Shown one piece after another: positions 1 through 5,592 of a stretch of DNA of 42,695 nt (position 1 is its first letter; each line of letters begins with the position of its first letter). Source of the DNA: SGZJ01 sp949372955 (GTDB lineage: Bacteria > Bacteroidota > Bacteroidia > Flavobacteriales > Flavobacteriaceae); NCBI GenBank assembly GCA_949372955.1, contig CASIAX010000013.1:1-42695 (forward strand), given 5' to 3'. The notes beneath the pieces were generated by a model. That model was not told the DNA's origin. It searched no databases and saw only the letters and a list, made by a program, of their open reading frames with translations. The translations under genes were made by a program, and so were the position numbers.

Positions 1-123
1 GAAGGTTCTTTAACTCTGTAGTCCTAGTATTCTTAGAACCTATTGGTCTGCCTGTAGACAGGTTGTTTCCTTTTGTGAATTTCATATCTTTATATTATTA
101 CTAACATTAAAAACTATTTTATT

Positions 124-387
124 ATGACAATTAAATTAAAAGACCTTGTACTTTACTCTTTAGCTTGTATTGGTGTTGTATCGTTATTTATTTCTGCTAC
201 TACTCAACCTCAAGTAACTTCAACTCCTGAATCTCATGTTTGGGAAATGCACTCAACATCAAACAATAATAAGAGTCATGCGTTTGCTATTAACAAAAAA
301 ACAGGGGAGGTTAAAAAATATGAAACGTATTATACTAACGTTGGAACCGATACTGAGTTTGGTCATTATAATATAGGCAGTAATTAA
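124..387 (+). CDS. small exported protein of unknown function
   Basis: An 87-residue protein with a short basic N-terminus, a hydrophobic segment at about residues 8-24 (signal peptide or anchor), then a soluble part containing HVWEMHST and AFAINKKTGEVKKY. The second motif looks like a short beta-hairpin repeat. I recognise no named family. The start ATG follows an AT-rich stretch. It lies at the left edge of the array, where the typical boundary repeat is not recognisable. Real gene likely; function unknown. Confidence 0.7.
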   Translation: MTIKLKDLVLYSLACIGVVSLFISATTQPQVTSTPESHVWEMHSTSNNNKSHAFAINKKTGEVKKYETYYTNVGTDTEFGHYNIGSN

Positions 388-400
388 TTAAAATTAAGAT

Positions 401-429
401 AGATTAACCAGGAGTAAATGAACACAAAC
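401..429 (+). repeat. 29-bp direct repeat, copy 1
   Basis: AGATTAACCAGGAGT, two variable bases, then ATGAA-ACAAAC. The same string recurs at 816-844. Each copy contains an ATG opening a very short frame (MNTN followed by a stop within 10 codons). It may be the boundary sequence of a different repeat family at the left end of the array. Confidence 0.6.
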
Positions 430-434
430 CCCTG

Positions 435-776
435 GTGTCCTCTACATTAATAGCTAGGAATCCAGCACTAACTATACCACCTTCTCAAATATCAACCTTA
501 GGAGATATGTTTTTTGAGGAAAAACTATCCAAAGGTGGATCTTTCTCTGTTGGAGGATATATAGATGAAGATTCAACATATTGGTATAATCAATTATATC
601 AAGATTTTGGATGGAAACGTAATACTGAAGGTGGATGGAGTTCATATGGTGGTCGTGATATAAAACGAGGGTTTCTTTATATAAATTTAAAAAAGGGTGT
701 GTCCGTTTATTTTTATCCAGTTGAATCAGGAAAAGGTCCAACATTTAATTCTTTTAGAGTAACAATTAATGAGTAA
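435..776 (+). CDS. hypothetical protein (start uncertain)
   Basis: Open frame of 113 residues from a GTG, rich in aromatic residues and Gly (WYNQLYQDFGWKRN, GFLYINLKKGVSVYF, ending GKGPTFNSFRVTINE). It reads as a soluble alternating-strand domain and has codon use like its neighbours. No ATG is available in frame near the 5' end, so it may be a 5'-truncated gene joined to the 29-bp repeat just upstream. I do not recognise the family. Confidence 0.55.
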   Translation: MSSTLIARNPALTIPPSQISTLGDMFFEEKLSKGGSFSVGGYIDEDSTYWYNQLYQDFGWKRNTEGGWSSYGGRDIKRGFLYINLKKGVSVYFYPVESGKGPTFNSFRVTINE

Positions 777-815
777 ATAGGTTCGGTTACCATTGGGACT
801 CGAACCCTTTTTAAT

Positions 816-844
816 AGATTAACCAGGAGTCTATGAATACAAAC
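816..844 (+). repeat. 29-bp direct repeat, copy 2
   Basis: Second copy of the element at 401-429 (AGATTAACCAGGAGT-CT-ATGAATACAAAC). It also sits immediately upstream of an open frame that lacks a convincing start codon. Confidence 0.6.
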
Positions 845-876
845 TATCCAGTATAATAAATGAGGCTATAGACTCA

Positions 877-1059
877 TTGGATTTAGAGACTATGACAAAG
901 TCAGAAAGACTTAAACTAATACAACTAGGACTACCATATATAGTTACTAAACCTCAACTGGAAGAACCTGTACAGCAAGAACAAAAGTTTCAAATAGAAA
1001 TAATCGACCGATTAGATAAGTACAAGGATAGAAATTTAGATAAAACGATTAAGGCTTAA
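877..1059 (+). CDS. short hypothetical protein, possibly 5'-truncated
   Basis: About 60 residues from a TTG, or 55 from the ATG at 892. The open frame continues upstream to the repeat at 816-844 without a good start. The C-terminal part is acidic/Gln-rich, then QKFQIEIIDRL and a basic tail. A diverged copy of the C-terminal 35 residues lies at 5060-5167, which argues that it is or was translated. Its 3' end overlaps the end of a minus-strand mini-gene in both places. Function unknown. Confidence 0.5.
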   Translation: MDLETMTKSERLKLIQLGLPYIVTKPQLEEPVQQEQKFQIEIIDRLDKYKDRNLDKTIKA

Positions 1060-1168
1060 TTACCTTGGCACTTATGTAAATTATGATGAGAATAACAATA
1101 AACCACCAGTACTTTTTAACCATTGAGTCAGTCCATTTATTTCTACCCCACATAGGAAAATGTTTCAT
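1049..1168 (-). CDS. 39-aa single-pass membrane protein
   Basis: Minus-strand frame beginning MKHFPMWGRNKW, a short amphipathic part, then one hydrophobic helix (YWWFIVILIIIYISAKV). The helix strongly resembles that of the 32-aa product at 1300-1398 (KKFWWYIVFLIIIYIIAKI), so the two are tandem paralogues. It is third in a minus-strand run with the frames at 1300-1398 and 1172-1300. Conservation of the hydrophobic core supports translation. Function unknown; small inner-membrane peptide inferred. Confidence 0.5.
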   Translation of the reverse strand: MKHFPMWGRNKWTDSMVKKYWWFIVILIIIYISAKVIKP

Positions 1169-1171
1169 AAA

Positions 1172-1300
1172 TTATAATTCATTTCTTTTAAAGTAATTGC
1201 TTTTGATTCTTCTGGTTCTTCTTGAGTAATCCTTAAAAGAAAATATATTGGCAAAGCCATTAAGAATGATACTTAATAATGATTTTTTTGATTTTTTCAT
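1172..1300 (-). CDS. 42-aa basic small protein
   Basis: Begins MKKSKKSLLSI and continues with FKDYSRRTRR to a basic tail. Its ATG overlaps the TAA of the frame at 1300-1398 (TAATG), suggesting translational coupling. An equally long frame with six substitutions exists at 5265-5393. The competing frame in the same DNA (starting MALPIY) is also open, so frame choice is uncertain. In the second copy this frame ends NKS-stop, exactly as does the neighbouring gene at 4786-4980, which favours this frame. Confidence 0.4.
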   Translation of the reverse strand: MKKSKKSLLSIILNGFANIFSFKDYSRRTRRIKSNYFKRNEL

Positions 1301-1398
1301 TAGCTAAAAATTTTAGCGATTATATAGATTATGATAAGAAAAACAATATACCACCAGAACTTTTTATACATACGAAATGCGTGTTTTTCAAACCACAT
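1300..1398 (-). CDS. 32-aa single-pass membrane protein
   Basis: Starts MWFEKHAFRMYKKFWW, then a strongly hydrophobic helix and a short KIFS tail. The copy at 5393-5491 encodes the same peptide. Upstream on the minus strand is an AT-rich region ending in AACTGTTATT directly before ATG, shared with the genes at 4786-4980 and 5393-5491. Too short to be found by length alone; support comes from the tandem paralogue at 1049-1168 and the preserved copy. Confidence 0.5.
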   Translation of the reverse strand: MWFEKHAFRMYKKFWWYIVFLIIIYIIAKIFS

Positions 1399-1532
1399 AA
1401 TAACAGTTTAAACTAAATATATGATAATTAAAGAAAACAATCCAAGAACAGCTATAATAAACACTTGTAAATGACCTGTTTTATATAACAACATAGTCGT
1501 CTTTAAACGCTTTATAATTCTTATATTTAATT

Positions 1533-1697
1533 ATGAAAGTTTTTAAATCAATTTTAACTGGTTTGTTACCAATTCTAATGACAATCGCAGGAGTCTTTGC
1601 TATGGTCTTTGGAGAAAATGATGATTCGCCTGGATTATGGTTAATAGGTCTTATCATTATTGTTATGGCTTCATTGTATAACATAAAACGTAATTAA
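1533..1697 (+). CDS. 54-aa two-helix membrane protein
   Basis: Begins MKVFKSILTGLLPILM. Two hydrophobic helices (about 5-26 and 34-50) are separated by an acidic loop (GENDDSPG), with a basic C-terminal tail NIKRN. A box resembling the Bacteroidota -7 promoter (TATATTTA) lies about 10 bases upstream, and the stop is followed within 6 bases by a complete boundary repeat. The minus-strand frame over this span is its shadow. Unrecognised family. Confidence 0.65.
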   Translation: MKVFKSILTGLLPILMTIAGVFAMVFGENDDSPGLWLIGLIIIVMASLYNIKRN

Positions 1698-1702
1698 ATT
1701 AA

Positions 1703-1761
1703 CTAAACCATAGCTATCTTCAGATAGTTTAAGTAAAAACTAAATGTTGTAAATTGGGAGT
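1703..1761 (+). repeat. boundary repeat type A, complete
   Basis: Left arm CTAAACCATAG, perfect hairpin CTATCT-TC-AGATAG (1714-1727), right arm GTTTAAGTAAAAACTAAAT and TGTAAATTGGGAGT ending at the ATG of the next gene. This is the cleanest copy for reading the hairpin. Confidence 0.9.
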
Positions 1762-3135
1762 ATGAAAAAACTACTATATTTTTTTTTAGGATTGCTAATA
1801 CTTTCTTGTTCAGAAGACACTATTAACAACAATAATGATATTACAGAACCTCCAACCCCAACGTTAGATTTTGAAGTTTTTACAAATGTAACTCAAGTTC
1901 CTACGCAGCAAGAAACTGCAGAAAATATATCTAGAACATTTTATGACGTTAGCGGAACTTTTGTGTATGGAGATGATGACACCATGTTTGCATTTTACTC
2001 AGGGGCTTCAGACTCACAAGGAAACAGTATTGAAGACGTGCTTCCAGTAGCATCACAGGTTCTAATAAAAGTAGATAATACTTGGGAATTTTTTAAAACT
2101 GATGACAACCTTAAAGCTTGGGGCATGAGAAATTTCGAAATTCTTGAAAATGAAGTTATTATTGGAGATGGAAATGAAATTGGTGCTGATGCTTCTACAT
2201 GGAAGGGAGACGTTTATATTGGTCAAATTTTAAATAATGGAGATATAAGTTGGCGCAGAGTTAATGAAATAAATGAACGAGGATTTTTTCATGGAACTTG
2301 TGCGGGTGATTTAAATAATGATGGGCTTACAGACGTAGGAGTAACTCCAGGTTTAGCTAATCAAGGGGTAAACATATTTATTCAAAATCAAGATGGTTCA
2401 TTCACAAGAAGTAATGAATTATTAGACACAAACGGGGCTGAAACGCCTTTTACTTTAGATTTTGCTGATTTAACAGGTGACGGTATAGATGAAATTATCA
2501 CTGCGGATTACGGCGGTGGAGGTACTCCTGATGAAGACGCACATGAAATAAGAATCTATAAATACAATTCTTCAGTTGGTAAGTTCGAGTTACATTTCCA
2601 AATTAATGAACCTAACATTTACGATGTTGGTTTAGGGGCAACTTCAATCAAAATAGAGGATTTTACTAATGACGGAATTCTTGATATTGCTGTAGCAAGA
2701 GAGGATATTTCCGCAAGTGGCTTTGAAGTTTGGAAAGGCACAGGCAATGCCGAATTTGAATTTGTATTTTCTTCACCATCATGGACACAAAATGAGTTAC
2801 AATTTAGAGAATTCTCTGTTCTTGACGTAAATAATGACGGCTCTTTAGACATCATTTTAAGACCTTTTCACTACGGAACACTATATAGAAACTCCGGTAA
2901 TTGTTGGTGGAATGTTGACGCTTGTAATGGTATTAAATTAAATCATTTAATTTGGATAAATAACGGTAATGGATACTTTGATTATTATAATGATAAAGAC
3001 CTTACTATAGAAGGACTTTTGGTAGATAGTATACATCCATACATGCAAAATGAAACTTTACATTTTGTAGGCACTTTTAGCGACAATCCTTCTGAACCTT
3101 CGGTTAATACTGTAGACATTAAAGTTAACCTTTAG
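1762..3135 (+). CDS. FG-GAP/VCBS-repeat lipoprotein
   Basis: A 457-residue protein with a lipoprotein signal (MKKLLYFFLGLLILSC, Cys16) and an Asn/Thr/Pro-rich linker. At least four Asp-rich calcium-loop motifs follow: GDLNNDGLTDVGV, DLTGDGIDEIITADY, DFTNDGILDIAVA and DVNNDGSLDIIL. These are typical of FG-GAP/VCBS beta-propeller repeats, seen in integrin-like and surface carbohydrate- or protein-binding proteins. Predicted to be anchored in the outer membrane. The ATG abuts the boundary repeat's G-run. The ligand cannot be told from sequence. Confidence 0.85.
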   Translation: MKKLLYFFLGLLILSCSEDTINNNNDITEPPTPTLDFEVFTNVTQVPTQQETAENISRTFYDVSGTFVYGDDDTMFAFYSGASDSQGNSIEDVLPVASQVLIKVDNTWEFFKTDDNLKAWGMRNFEILENEVIIGDGNEIGADASTWKGDVYIGQILNNGDISWRRVNEINERGFFHGTCAGDLNNDGLTDVGVTPGLANQGVNIFIQNQDGSFTRSNELLDTNGAETPFTLDFADLTGDGIDEIITADYGGGGTPDEDAHEIRIYKYNSSVGKFELHFQINEPNIYDVGLGATSIKIEDFTNDGILDIAVAREDISASGFEVWKGTGNAEFEFVFSSPSWTQNELQFREFSVLDVNNDGSLDIILRPFHYGTLYRNSGNCWWNVDACNGIKLNHLIWINNGNGYFDYYNDKDLTIEGLLVDSIHPYMQNETLHFVGTFSDNPSEPSVNTVDIKVNL

Positions 3136-3164
3136 GATTATAAAACTCTAAATTATTACTACCT

Positions 3165-3209
3165 TTTTCAGATAGTTTAAGTAAAAACTAAATGTTGTAA
3201 ATTGGAGGT
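3165..3209 (+). repeat. boundary repeat type A, right arm
   Basis: TTTTTCAGATAGTTTAAG followed by the standard right arm to the ATG at 3210. The left arm between 3136 and 3164 is decayed (CTAAATTATTACTACC replaces CTAAACCATAGGCATATC). Confidence 0.85.
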
Positions 3210-3374
3210 ATGAAAAAATATGCTTTAAAAAATATTTCTCAAATCAAGTTTATTGATGGCAATGTGGAAATTAAATATGCTGATGGAACTATATTTAAAT
3301 TGAAAGAAAATTGTGTTTTTGATGCTAATTATAAAAACACTAAAAACCACCCCGAAGTCGACCATTGTATTTAG
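3210..3374 (+). CDS. 54-aa soluble protein, DUF2442-like size
   Basis: Reads MKKYALKNISQIKF, then IDGNVEIKYADGTIFKLKEN, ending PEVDHCI. Alternating hydrophobic residues and the YADGT turn suggest a small beta domain. No signal or membrane helix. It starts at the ATG supplied directly behind the boundary repeat and ends two bases before the next repeat, so it is a complete minimal cassette. Resemblance to DUF2442-type proteins is only in style; family not assigned. Confidence 0.65.
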   Translation: MKKYALKNISQIKFIDGNVEIKYADGTIFKLKENCVFDANYKNTKNHPEVDHCI

Positions 3375-3376
3375 AA

Positions 3377-3437
3377 CTAAACCATAGGCATATCTTCAGA
3401 TAGTTTAAGTAAAAACTAAATGTTGTAAATTGGGGGT
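3377..3437 (+). repeat. boundary repeat type A, complete
   Basis: Full left arm CTAAACCATAGGCATATC, hairpin TATCT-TC-AGATA, full right arm, and TAAATTGGGGGT before the ATG at 3438. Confidence 0.9.
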
Positions 3438-4328
3438 ATGAAAAAACCATTGTACATACTATTATTGTGTCTATCTAATCTTGCGGTTTGTCAAGAGTAC
3501 ACTCCGTTATTAGATACTTACAACCAATGGAGTCTTCGGTATTGTTATAGTGGCTGCTCTACAGATATATATTATACAAATGGAGACACCATCGTAGATG
3601 CAATGAATTTTAAAGTACTTGATGGATATCATTTTATATCAAGGGGCTTTTTACTCAGAGAAGATGTTACTGAAAAAAAAGTATACTTAAAAACTATTCT
3701 ACCAAGTGGCATTAGAGATTATCTTCTCTACGATTTCTCCCTTGAGGTTGGAGACTCAATAGACATTAAAAACCCTGCTTCTCCTTTTATCGAGGATGCA
3801 GGTTACTATAAAGTGGATGCAATTACCCTGCTTCCTCTAGTTGATTCAAACCTATATCGCCATTTTTATTTATCTCCAGCTGCCTCTAATACAATTAGTG
3901 AAAACGATGCAATTTGGGTAGAGGGTGTTGGGTCACTATCGCTAATTAACGCTCCGGGTGGAGACCCTAATGTTAATTCAGCAGGAAGAGTAGCTTGCAT
4001 GTTTAAAGACGGAGTCTCTTTTTATGGAGATTTAGATATTATTGAAGATTGTGAAGACATTATTCTAAACATACCATTAAATCAAATACCTACAAATAAC
4101 AGTAAAGTTATTAGTAGCGGAATTATAAACGAATTTTTTGTAATTAATATTGAGCCATTTATCACATTAGATGTCTATAACCTAAAGGGACAACTATTGC
4201 AACATATTAATTTAAACCATCAAAACACACTGCCTTTAAACCTTTCAAGTTATAAAGCATCTATGTATCTAGTAGTTTTAAAATCTCAGGATACTGCCCA
4301 TCAGGTTTTAAAAGTACTTGTCCAATAA
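3438..4328 (+). CDS. secreted protein with T9SS-like C-terminal domain
   Basis: 296 residues: signal peptide (MKKPLYILLLCLSNLAVC), a ~200-residue body with two Cys-containing stretches (RYCYSGCSTD), and a C-terminal segment (LDVYNLKGQLLQHINL to the end, LKVLVQ). That segment has the strand pattern of a type A T9SS sorting domain but lacks the usual YPNP. Likely exported through the type IX system to the surface. The body family is not recognised; related proteins are common in flavobacteria. Confidence 0.7.
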   Translation: MKKPLYILLLCLSNLAVCQEYTPLLDTYNQWSLRYCYSGCSTDIYYTNGDTIVDAMNFKVLDGYHFISRGFLLREDVTEKKVYLKTILPSGIRDYLLYDFSLEVGDSIDIKNPASPFIEDAGYYKVDAITLLPLVDSNLYRHFYLSPAASNTISENDAIWVEGVGSLSLINAPGGDPNVNSAGRVACMFKDGVSFYGDLDIIEDCEDIILNIPLNQIPTNNSKVISSGIINEFFVINIEPFITLDVYNLKGQLLQHINLNHQNTLPLNLSSYKASMYLVVLKSQDTAHQVLKVLVQ

Positions 4329-4364
4329 TCTTTTTCATTAATACTAGAGAGCATTTATAAATAC

Positions 4365-4508
4365 TAAAAATCCGGAATTGGGAAAGAACTGTTTACAAGC
4401 GCAGACAATTATATTCTTGATATAAAGGATGATGTTGAAAAATCAAGCGCTTTAAGGCTTTTAATTTTTGGTGCTGTCATATGCATTGATATGGTTCTGA
4501 AGGAGTAA
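4365..4508 (+). pseudogene. C-terminal fragment, possibly scramblase/LURP-one-like
   Basis: Open frame of about 47 codons with no start, reading GKELFTSADNYILDIKDD and RLLIFGAVICIDMVLKE to a stop. The pattern (aDxYxLxI ... llxaxxIcID) resembles the end of bacterial phospholipid-scramblase/LURP-one proteins. Everything upstream is missing, and no boundary repeat separates it from the preceding gene, so it looks like the tail of a deleted cassette. Confidence 0.4.
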
Positions 4509-4539
4509 TCGTTTAGTCGGAATTATGTAAGACCATTGT

Positions 4540-4611
4540 CTAAACCCTAGGCATATCTTCCTCTTTCAATTCAGCTATTTCTAAACCTCTTAAATAGGTT
4601 AGACTAACATT
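4540..4611 (+). repeat. boundary repeat type B, complete
   Basis: Left arm CTAAACCCTAGGCATATC, pyrimidine-rich link, CAATTCAGCTATTT, then a hairpin TCTAAACCT-CTTAAAT-AGGTTAGA (~8 bp with one bulge). The following gene uses its own promoter instead of the type A right arm. Confidence 0.85.
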
Positions 4612-4614
4612 TAT

Positions 4615-4622
4615 TATATTTG
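4615..4622 (+). promoter_or_regulatory. -7 promoter box TATATTTG
   Basis: Exact match to the Bacteroidota -7 consensus TAnnTTTG, 20 bases before the ATG at 4642 and just behind a type B boundary repeat. The same box sits at the same place in the type B unit at 8252. Confidence 0.55.
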
Positions 4623-4641
4623 AGTAAACTAACTTGTTATT

Positions 4642-4791
4642 ATGAGTGTAGCTATGTTTATAGTAGGTGTATTAATCTTTAGTATATTTCTAGTGAGTAT
4701 TGTATGGGAAATTAAAACTGAAAAAAAGGCATCAACTGAAAATTATGAGCATTACGGTGGAGAAGGTTGTAACGAACCTCATAAACTATGA
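4642..4791 (+). CDS. 49-aa single-pass membrane protein
   Basis: Reads MSVAMFIVGVLIFSIFLV, then SIVWEIKTEKKAS and an acidic/His tail. One helix at about 4-22, then a charged cytoplasmic-type tail. A homologue (VFIIGAVIFSTYIV, FVWDI, charged tail) is encoded on the minus strand at 22336-22491, with the bases before the start also conserved (TTGTTATT). Its TGA abuts the TAG of the convergent gene at 4786-4980. Function unknown. Confidence 0.65.
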   Translation: MSVAMFIVGVLIFSIFLVSIVWEIKTEKKASTENYEHYGGEGCNEPHKL

Positions 4792-4980
4792 TTTATTTTC
4801 TCGTGCAAGTTTCGCTAATCGGTTCAACCATAAACCAGTTATTATTAAAATAATAGCATAAGAAAAATCAGGTAGAAATTCAGTAAATAAAAATATTATG
4901 GTAAATACAACACAGTAAATACAGAATAATAATTGTTCAGTTCCTTGACTCATATTTTTCATTTTTTCTTTTAACCACAT
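4786..4980 (-). CDS. 64-aa two-helix membrane protein
   Basis: Begins MWLKEKMKNMSQGTEQ, has two hydrophobic helices (about 18-35 and 41-54) and a basic tail ending RENKS. Its start context (AATTGTTATT before ATG-TGG) and far upstream sequence match those of the mini-genes at 1300-1398 and 5393-5491. Its stop context (AATAAATCATAGTTTATG) matches the end of 5265-5393. So it belongs to a minus-strand unit family with shared ends. Function unknown. Confidence 0.6.
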   Translation of the reverse strand: MWLKEKMKNMSQGTEQLLFCIYCVVFTIIFLFTEFLPDFSYAIILIITGLWLNRLAKLARENKS

Positions 4981-5040
4981 AATAACAATTTAAATATAAA
5001 TATAATGATTTTAATAAAAACCAATCTAAGTGAAGTAATT

Positions 5041-5065
5041 TCAGATAGTTTAAGTAAAAACTAAA
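5041..5065 (+). repeat. boundary repeat type A, fragment
   Basis: TCAGATAGTTTAAGTAAAAACTAAA only. It is fused at ACTAAACC to the middle of a gene fragment, where the intact gene copy near 944 also reads ACTAAACC. This looks like a deletion junction through that shared short sequence. Confidence 0.75.
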
Positions 5066-5167
5066 CCACAAATAGAAGAACCTCAACAAGAAGAACAAAA
5101 GTTTCAAATAGAAATAATAGATAGACTAGGTAAAAATAGAGATTTGGATAAAGCTATTAAGCGTTAA
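5060..5167 (+). pseudogene. C-terminal fragment of the 877-1059 gene
   Basis: The frame TKPQIEEPQQEEQKF to DLDKAIKR-stop matches the end of the product of 877-1059 at most positions. No start; it begins at a truncated boundary repeat. Confidence 0.6.
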
Positions 5168-5261
5168 TCATCCTCATATAAGCCTCATAAACCATCGCAA
5201 AAGCAGCAATCAAAGCTGATGCTATTAATATAAACTTCTTCCATTTTGGTAACTTTTCCAT
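5157..5261 (-). CDS. 34-aa single-pass membrane protein
   Basis: Minus-strand frame MEKLPKWKKFILIASALIAA followed by FAMVYEAYMRMINA. The start lies four bases past the TAG of the frame at 5265-5393. It occupies the position that the unrelated 39-aa gene 1049-1168 has in the other copy of the block, so the third slot has been swapped between copies. One predicted helix with a basic N-terminus. Function unknown. Confidence 0.45.
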   Translation of the reverse strand: MEKLPKWKKFILIASALIAAFAMVYEAYMRMINA

Positions 5262-5264
5262 AAA

Positions 5265-5393
5265 CTATGATTTATTTCTTTTAAAGTAATTGCTTTTGGT
5301 TCTTCTGGTTCTTCTTGAGTAATCCTTAAAATTAAATATATTGGCAATGCCATTAAGAAAGATACTTAATAATGATTTTTTTGATTTTTTCAT
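5265..5393 (-). CDS. 42-aa basic small protein, second copy
   Basis: Counterpart of 1172-1300 (MKKSKKSLLSIFLNG, FKDYSRRTRR) with six amino-acid differences and the same length. The start overlaps the stop of 5393-5491 as TAATG. Ends NKS-stop-TTTATG, the same end sequence as 4786-4980. Confidence 0.4.
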   Translation of the reverse strand: MKKSKKSLLSIFLNGIANIFNFKDYSRRTRRTKSNYFKRNKS

Positions 5394-5491
5394 TAGCTAA
5401 AAATTTTAGCGATTATATAGATTATGATAAGAAAAACAATATACCACCAGAACTTTTTATACATACGAAATGCGTGTTTTTCAAACCACAT
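5393..5491 (-). CDS. 32-aa single-pass membrane protein, second copy
   Basis: Same peptide as 1300-1398 (MWFEKHAFRMYKKFWW then a hydrophobic helix). First gene of the minus-strand run 5491 to 5157. A TATATTTA box on the minus strand lies upstream. The plus-strand frame over this span is a shadow. Confidence 0.5.
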   Translation of the reverse strand: MWFEKHAFRMYKKFWWYIVFLIIIYIIAKIFS

Positions 5492-5552
5492 AATAACAGT
5501 TTAAATATAAATATAATGATTTTAATAAAAACCAATCTAAAGGAAGTAATTA

Positions 5553-5592
5553 CTGCTATTTTAAGTAAAACTAAATGTTGTAAATTGGGGGT
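5553..5592 (+). repeat. boundary repeat, A/B hybrid right arm
   Basis: CTGCTATTTTAAGTAAAACTAAAT then TGTAAATTGGGGGT. The bases before TTTAAG are GCTAT (type B) where type A has GATAG, so the junction lies at the T-rich step. Same hybrid as at 17516-17589. Confidence 0.75.

Larger units (their letters stand above)
1172..1412. repeat. ~240-bp duplicated block, copy 1
   Basis: Nearly identical to 5265-5505 (only scattered substitutions over about 230 bp), carrying two minus-strand mini-genes in each copy. Flanking sequence diverges abruptly on the left at ~1172. The plus-strand frame ending at 1059 also has its counterpart beside copy 2, so the duplicated unit was originally larger. Confidence 0.85.
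5265..5505. repeat. ~240-bp duplicated block, copy 2
   Basis: Near-identical to 1172-1412. Its right flank (TTTAAATATAAATATAATG and about 40 more bases) is also shared with 4985-5040, upstream of the gene at 4786-4980, giving a third partial copy of the promoter-side sequence. Confidence 0.85.

Noticed and set aside
472..744. Minus-strand frame of 90 codons opposite the 435-776 gene
   Set aside because: Composition (His/Leu/Ile/Tyr-rich with no domain) and lack of start context fit a shadow frame.
781..815. String TGGGACTCGAACCC, like the T-arm of a minus-strand tRNA
   Set aside because: The outer T-stem pairs do not form and no anticodon arm or acceptor can be drawn, so no tRNA or clear tRNA attachment site is supported.
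1481..1684. Minus-strand frame of 67 codons
   Set aside because: It is the shadow of the 54-aa plus-strand membrane protein at 1533-1697, which has a promoter-like box, typical composition and a boundary element at its end.
4595..4605. GTTAGAC/GTTAAAC boxes in type B copies as canonical integron R boxes
   Set aside because: They fit GTTRRRY, but only some copies have them and no matching RYYYAAC partner is found at the other end, so I do not call these true attC core sites.
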